Source: Chaetorhynchus papuensis (lineage: Eukaryota; Chordata; Aves; Passeriformes; Rhipiduridae). Taken from it: a DNA stretch of 64,000 bases. The notes beneath the pieces are model-generated. The model did no database searches. It worked only from the letters and a program-made list of their open reading frames with translations, and was not told the origin of the DNA. Position numbers and translations under genes: made by a program. The stretch is taken from positions 186,001 to 250,000 of the forward strand of contig VWYX01000291.1 in NCBI GenBank assembly GCA_013396525.1. Direction: 5' to 3'. Shown here one piece after another: positions 61,913 through 64,000 of this stretch. Each line of letters opens with the position of its first letter. Position 1 is the first letter of the stretch.

Positions 61913-64000
61913 CTGGAGAAACAAAAAATCAAGAATAACAATTTGTCTTCCTTGTGATCTATTACTTTTGCAAACATATAGAAACTAAGGTATAAATCTG
62001 TGCCTCAAATGAGTTCATCATTTAACACAGGCTACAAAAACCAGAAACAGTCTTGCAAAACTCAAGACCGACTATTCCTTATTGACTATTTCCTTATTGA
62101 CTCTTGAGTTAAGAGGGGGAAAAAAAGCAGCCGTGTGTGCTTATCTGGCTTATAACAGCCACTAGAAAAGCCCATTCCAGAAATATAACGGTGCAATCCA
62201 ACCATCTCCATGTGCTCCCTCACATGCTGTTCAAAGCAAGGCTTTTCCCTGTTCTCAGCAGTGAGTAACTGTGCTTTCACAGTGGAAGAAGAAAGCACCA
62301 TGGATTTGAAGAGCACTCTCAACATACATTAGTTTTTAAGAAAAATCAGCACATGAAACCGCAAGCACTTCTTCAATAATTTGCAACTCTGTTCTCTCTG
62401 CATCTGGTTTAATCTTGCTTTCATTCCAACTTATTTCAAGTTCAGCCTCCTGGTTATTAACCGGAACAAATTGCTGTCATGTTCCCTTCAGTTCAGTAAT
62501 CAGGGGAAGTTTTTATATCCATAAAAGTGCATTAGATGGTTGTGATAACACTTTTGGGGGAAGGGGAGTTAATACAAAACTCCTGCCAGATTGAGCACAT
62601 TGGATGCTTTCTCTAGAGCTGACACAGGAGGATATGCTCCACACGTCCAACAGAGTGACTCACGTGAGTGCTGTCCACGTAAACCACCAGCAATGCATGA
62701 AGAAATGTCCTGTCATACTCCCTAGGTTTGCGTTAAACAGGCCCTTTTGACAAGGAAGAGCAAAGGAAGGAAGTTGCAGCTCACATGCCCTTGATTATAA
62801 GTGCATCAGGAGACGGCTGGGAAGTTAATCTCAGATGTAGCATTTGCAGAACACTGTCTTTGATGCAATGCATCCCTCCCCTGTGATACACTGCCTTCCC
62901 ATAAGCAGCTGTGAGTCCTTTAAATTATTACTTTCCTAAGGGTGACATTTACAGACAACAGGTAGCTAAGTGCAGCACATATTGGTGTGCTTAACACCAA
63001 TGGGGCACAAAACCCACACCTGGGCTGTTTCACCCAACCACGTGCAAAATCAGAGCCCAGGGACTGCTCCTGTAGCATCCATGTCAGGTGGAGTTCTGCT
63101 GTCAATCTCAGCGTGAATAACACCAGATTTCTGAAGTCTCTGACAGCAATTTCCTCAGCAAACTAAACTGATTCCTGGGCTCATTGCTGTTGAAAGAGTG
63201 AAAGGGTCTTGCTGACACTCTCCACTGATAATTTTCACCAACAGTAGTGAACTGAATCGGGTCACAGATGGACCCAACAAACAGTAGAGTTGGCAGAAGA
63301 AAGCAGATGGGATGACACAGCCAGGATCAAGAGCAAGAGACACACAGTTCTCAACAAAAGTCTGTTAAACAAAATACTGTCAAAGAAAACTTAATAAAGT
63401 AAGGTAAAACTGAAAAGCAGTTGCATAACAACTGCAAGCACCCAGTTGTCAGCAGAGGGGTGTGGAACAGCACCCTGTTCACCCACAGCACAGCTGCCAG
63501 GTACCTTAAATCAGCCGTGAAACTCCATCTCCAATACAAGGGTCCCAAATGCCAGCAAGGAGCTACCCTGCTCTGATCTGCCCACCACCTGGCTGTAGTA
63601 GTTTGTCACAATGAGATTATTCAGGGCTTCAGGGAGTTTGAAAGCGTGCTGTGTTCCTAGCTGATAGCATGTTTATGAACATGCTCTGTTCCTATTTGGC
63701 ACTAGGTCATCACTGTATAATTTAGGAGTCACAAGCTGTCAGGCTGCCAGCAGCACACTGTACAGGCAGCACGATGGGTTTTGTTGTTTCACCATTGTTT
63801 AAGTTTATATAAAATCTTAATTGCAAATGGAAAAAAATCTGCCTAGTCAATCAGGCCTGTTCTGAAGAGAGATTCCAAAAGCCTGCTCTGAGTTTCATAA
63901 TTGGGAAGTTCAACCCAGTCCAGAAAAGATTTACTGGAGTTAACAATAAGAAAGGGCTTGCTTGAAACTGTTGCCAAACTCCGACTCAAGACAGAAAATC
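61913..64000. other. Right flank, possible upstream introns of the minus-strand gene
   Basis: Apart from the weak exon candidate at 63239-63361, this stretch holds a minus-strand open frame at 62086-62325. Part of that frame (peptide fragment NREKPCFEQHVREHMEM) reads acceptably, but its splice sites are mediocre. A short 14/15-bp duplication lies near 62069-62098. There are no recognisable repeats. If the gene is real, its 5' exons lie beyond position 64000. Confidence 0.25.
63239..63361 (-). CDS. Weak candidate coding exon upstream of the 61.9-kb block
   Basis: A minus-strand acceptor (tttgacagtattttgtttaacag) precedes 41 open codons beginning TFVENCVSLALDPGCVIPS. They contain four cysteines and reach a possible donor TTG|gtgaaa. 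Entry and exit phases would both be 0, which agrees with the start phase of the block at 61845-61912. Without splicing, the frame runs on to a TGA near 63153. The strand is pyrimidine-rich here, which by itself lowers stop-codon frequency, so chance is a serious alternative. No family is recognised. Confidence 0.2.

Noticed and set aside
1..64000. CRISPR arrays, operons, phage or plasmid functions, tRNA or rRNA genes, endogenous retrovirus genes
   Set aside because: Nothing seen by reading: no regularly spaced repeats, no dense same-strand genes, no cloverleaf or rRNA landmarks, no long terminal repeats or retroviral protein motifs.

Overview
This is a eukaryotic, almost certainly avian (or at least sauropsid), nuclear window made mostly of non-coding DNA. 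The best evidence is the repeat content. There are tails of CR1-type LINEs at 7986-8290, 23345-23395 and 37498-37605. There are a few very eroded MIR/L2-type relics, short (GT)n and poly(A)/(T) tracts, and no sign of the dense young SINE and LINE insertions typical of mammals. There are no bacterial gene blocks, operons, CRISPR arrays or phage-like regions. The open reading frames are short, scattered over both strands, overlap one another in antisense, and match no protein family that I recognise. I treat nearly all of them as chance frames.

Layout. Positions 1-56 kb look like one long intergenic or intronic stretch. It holds the CR1 and MIR-type relics, three (GT)/(CA) microsatellites, three homopolymer tracts, several short tandem duplications (units of 14-34 bp), one perfect 13-bp inverted repeat (3557-3588), and a few local CpG-rich patches (12695-12830, 28085-28170, 35430-35580, 48100-48800). 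None can be assigned to a gene from sequence alone.

The right end (about 55.5-64 kb) is the best candidate for genic DNA, on the minus strand. A 57-codon stretch at 56219-56392 follows a splice acceptor, reads like folded protein and ends in a stop codon. A second short block at 61845-61912 has an excellent polypyrimidine-AG acceptor and also reads like protein. Joined through the second of two tandem acceptors at the downstream exon, the two share one reading frame. A third, weaker block lies at 63239-63361. I read these as the possible 3' end of a minus-strand gene whose 5' part lies beyond the right edge. I cannot name the family.

No striking new biological system is visible. The most useful leads are the candidate 3' exons, the CpG patch with the adjoining homeodomain-site-like block at 35430-35840, and the perfect inverted repeat. 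Repeat family names and all exon calls rest on pattern recognition without alignment.
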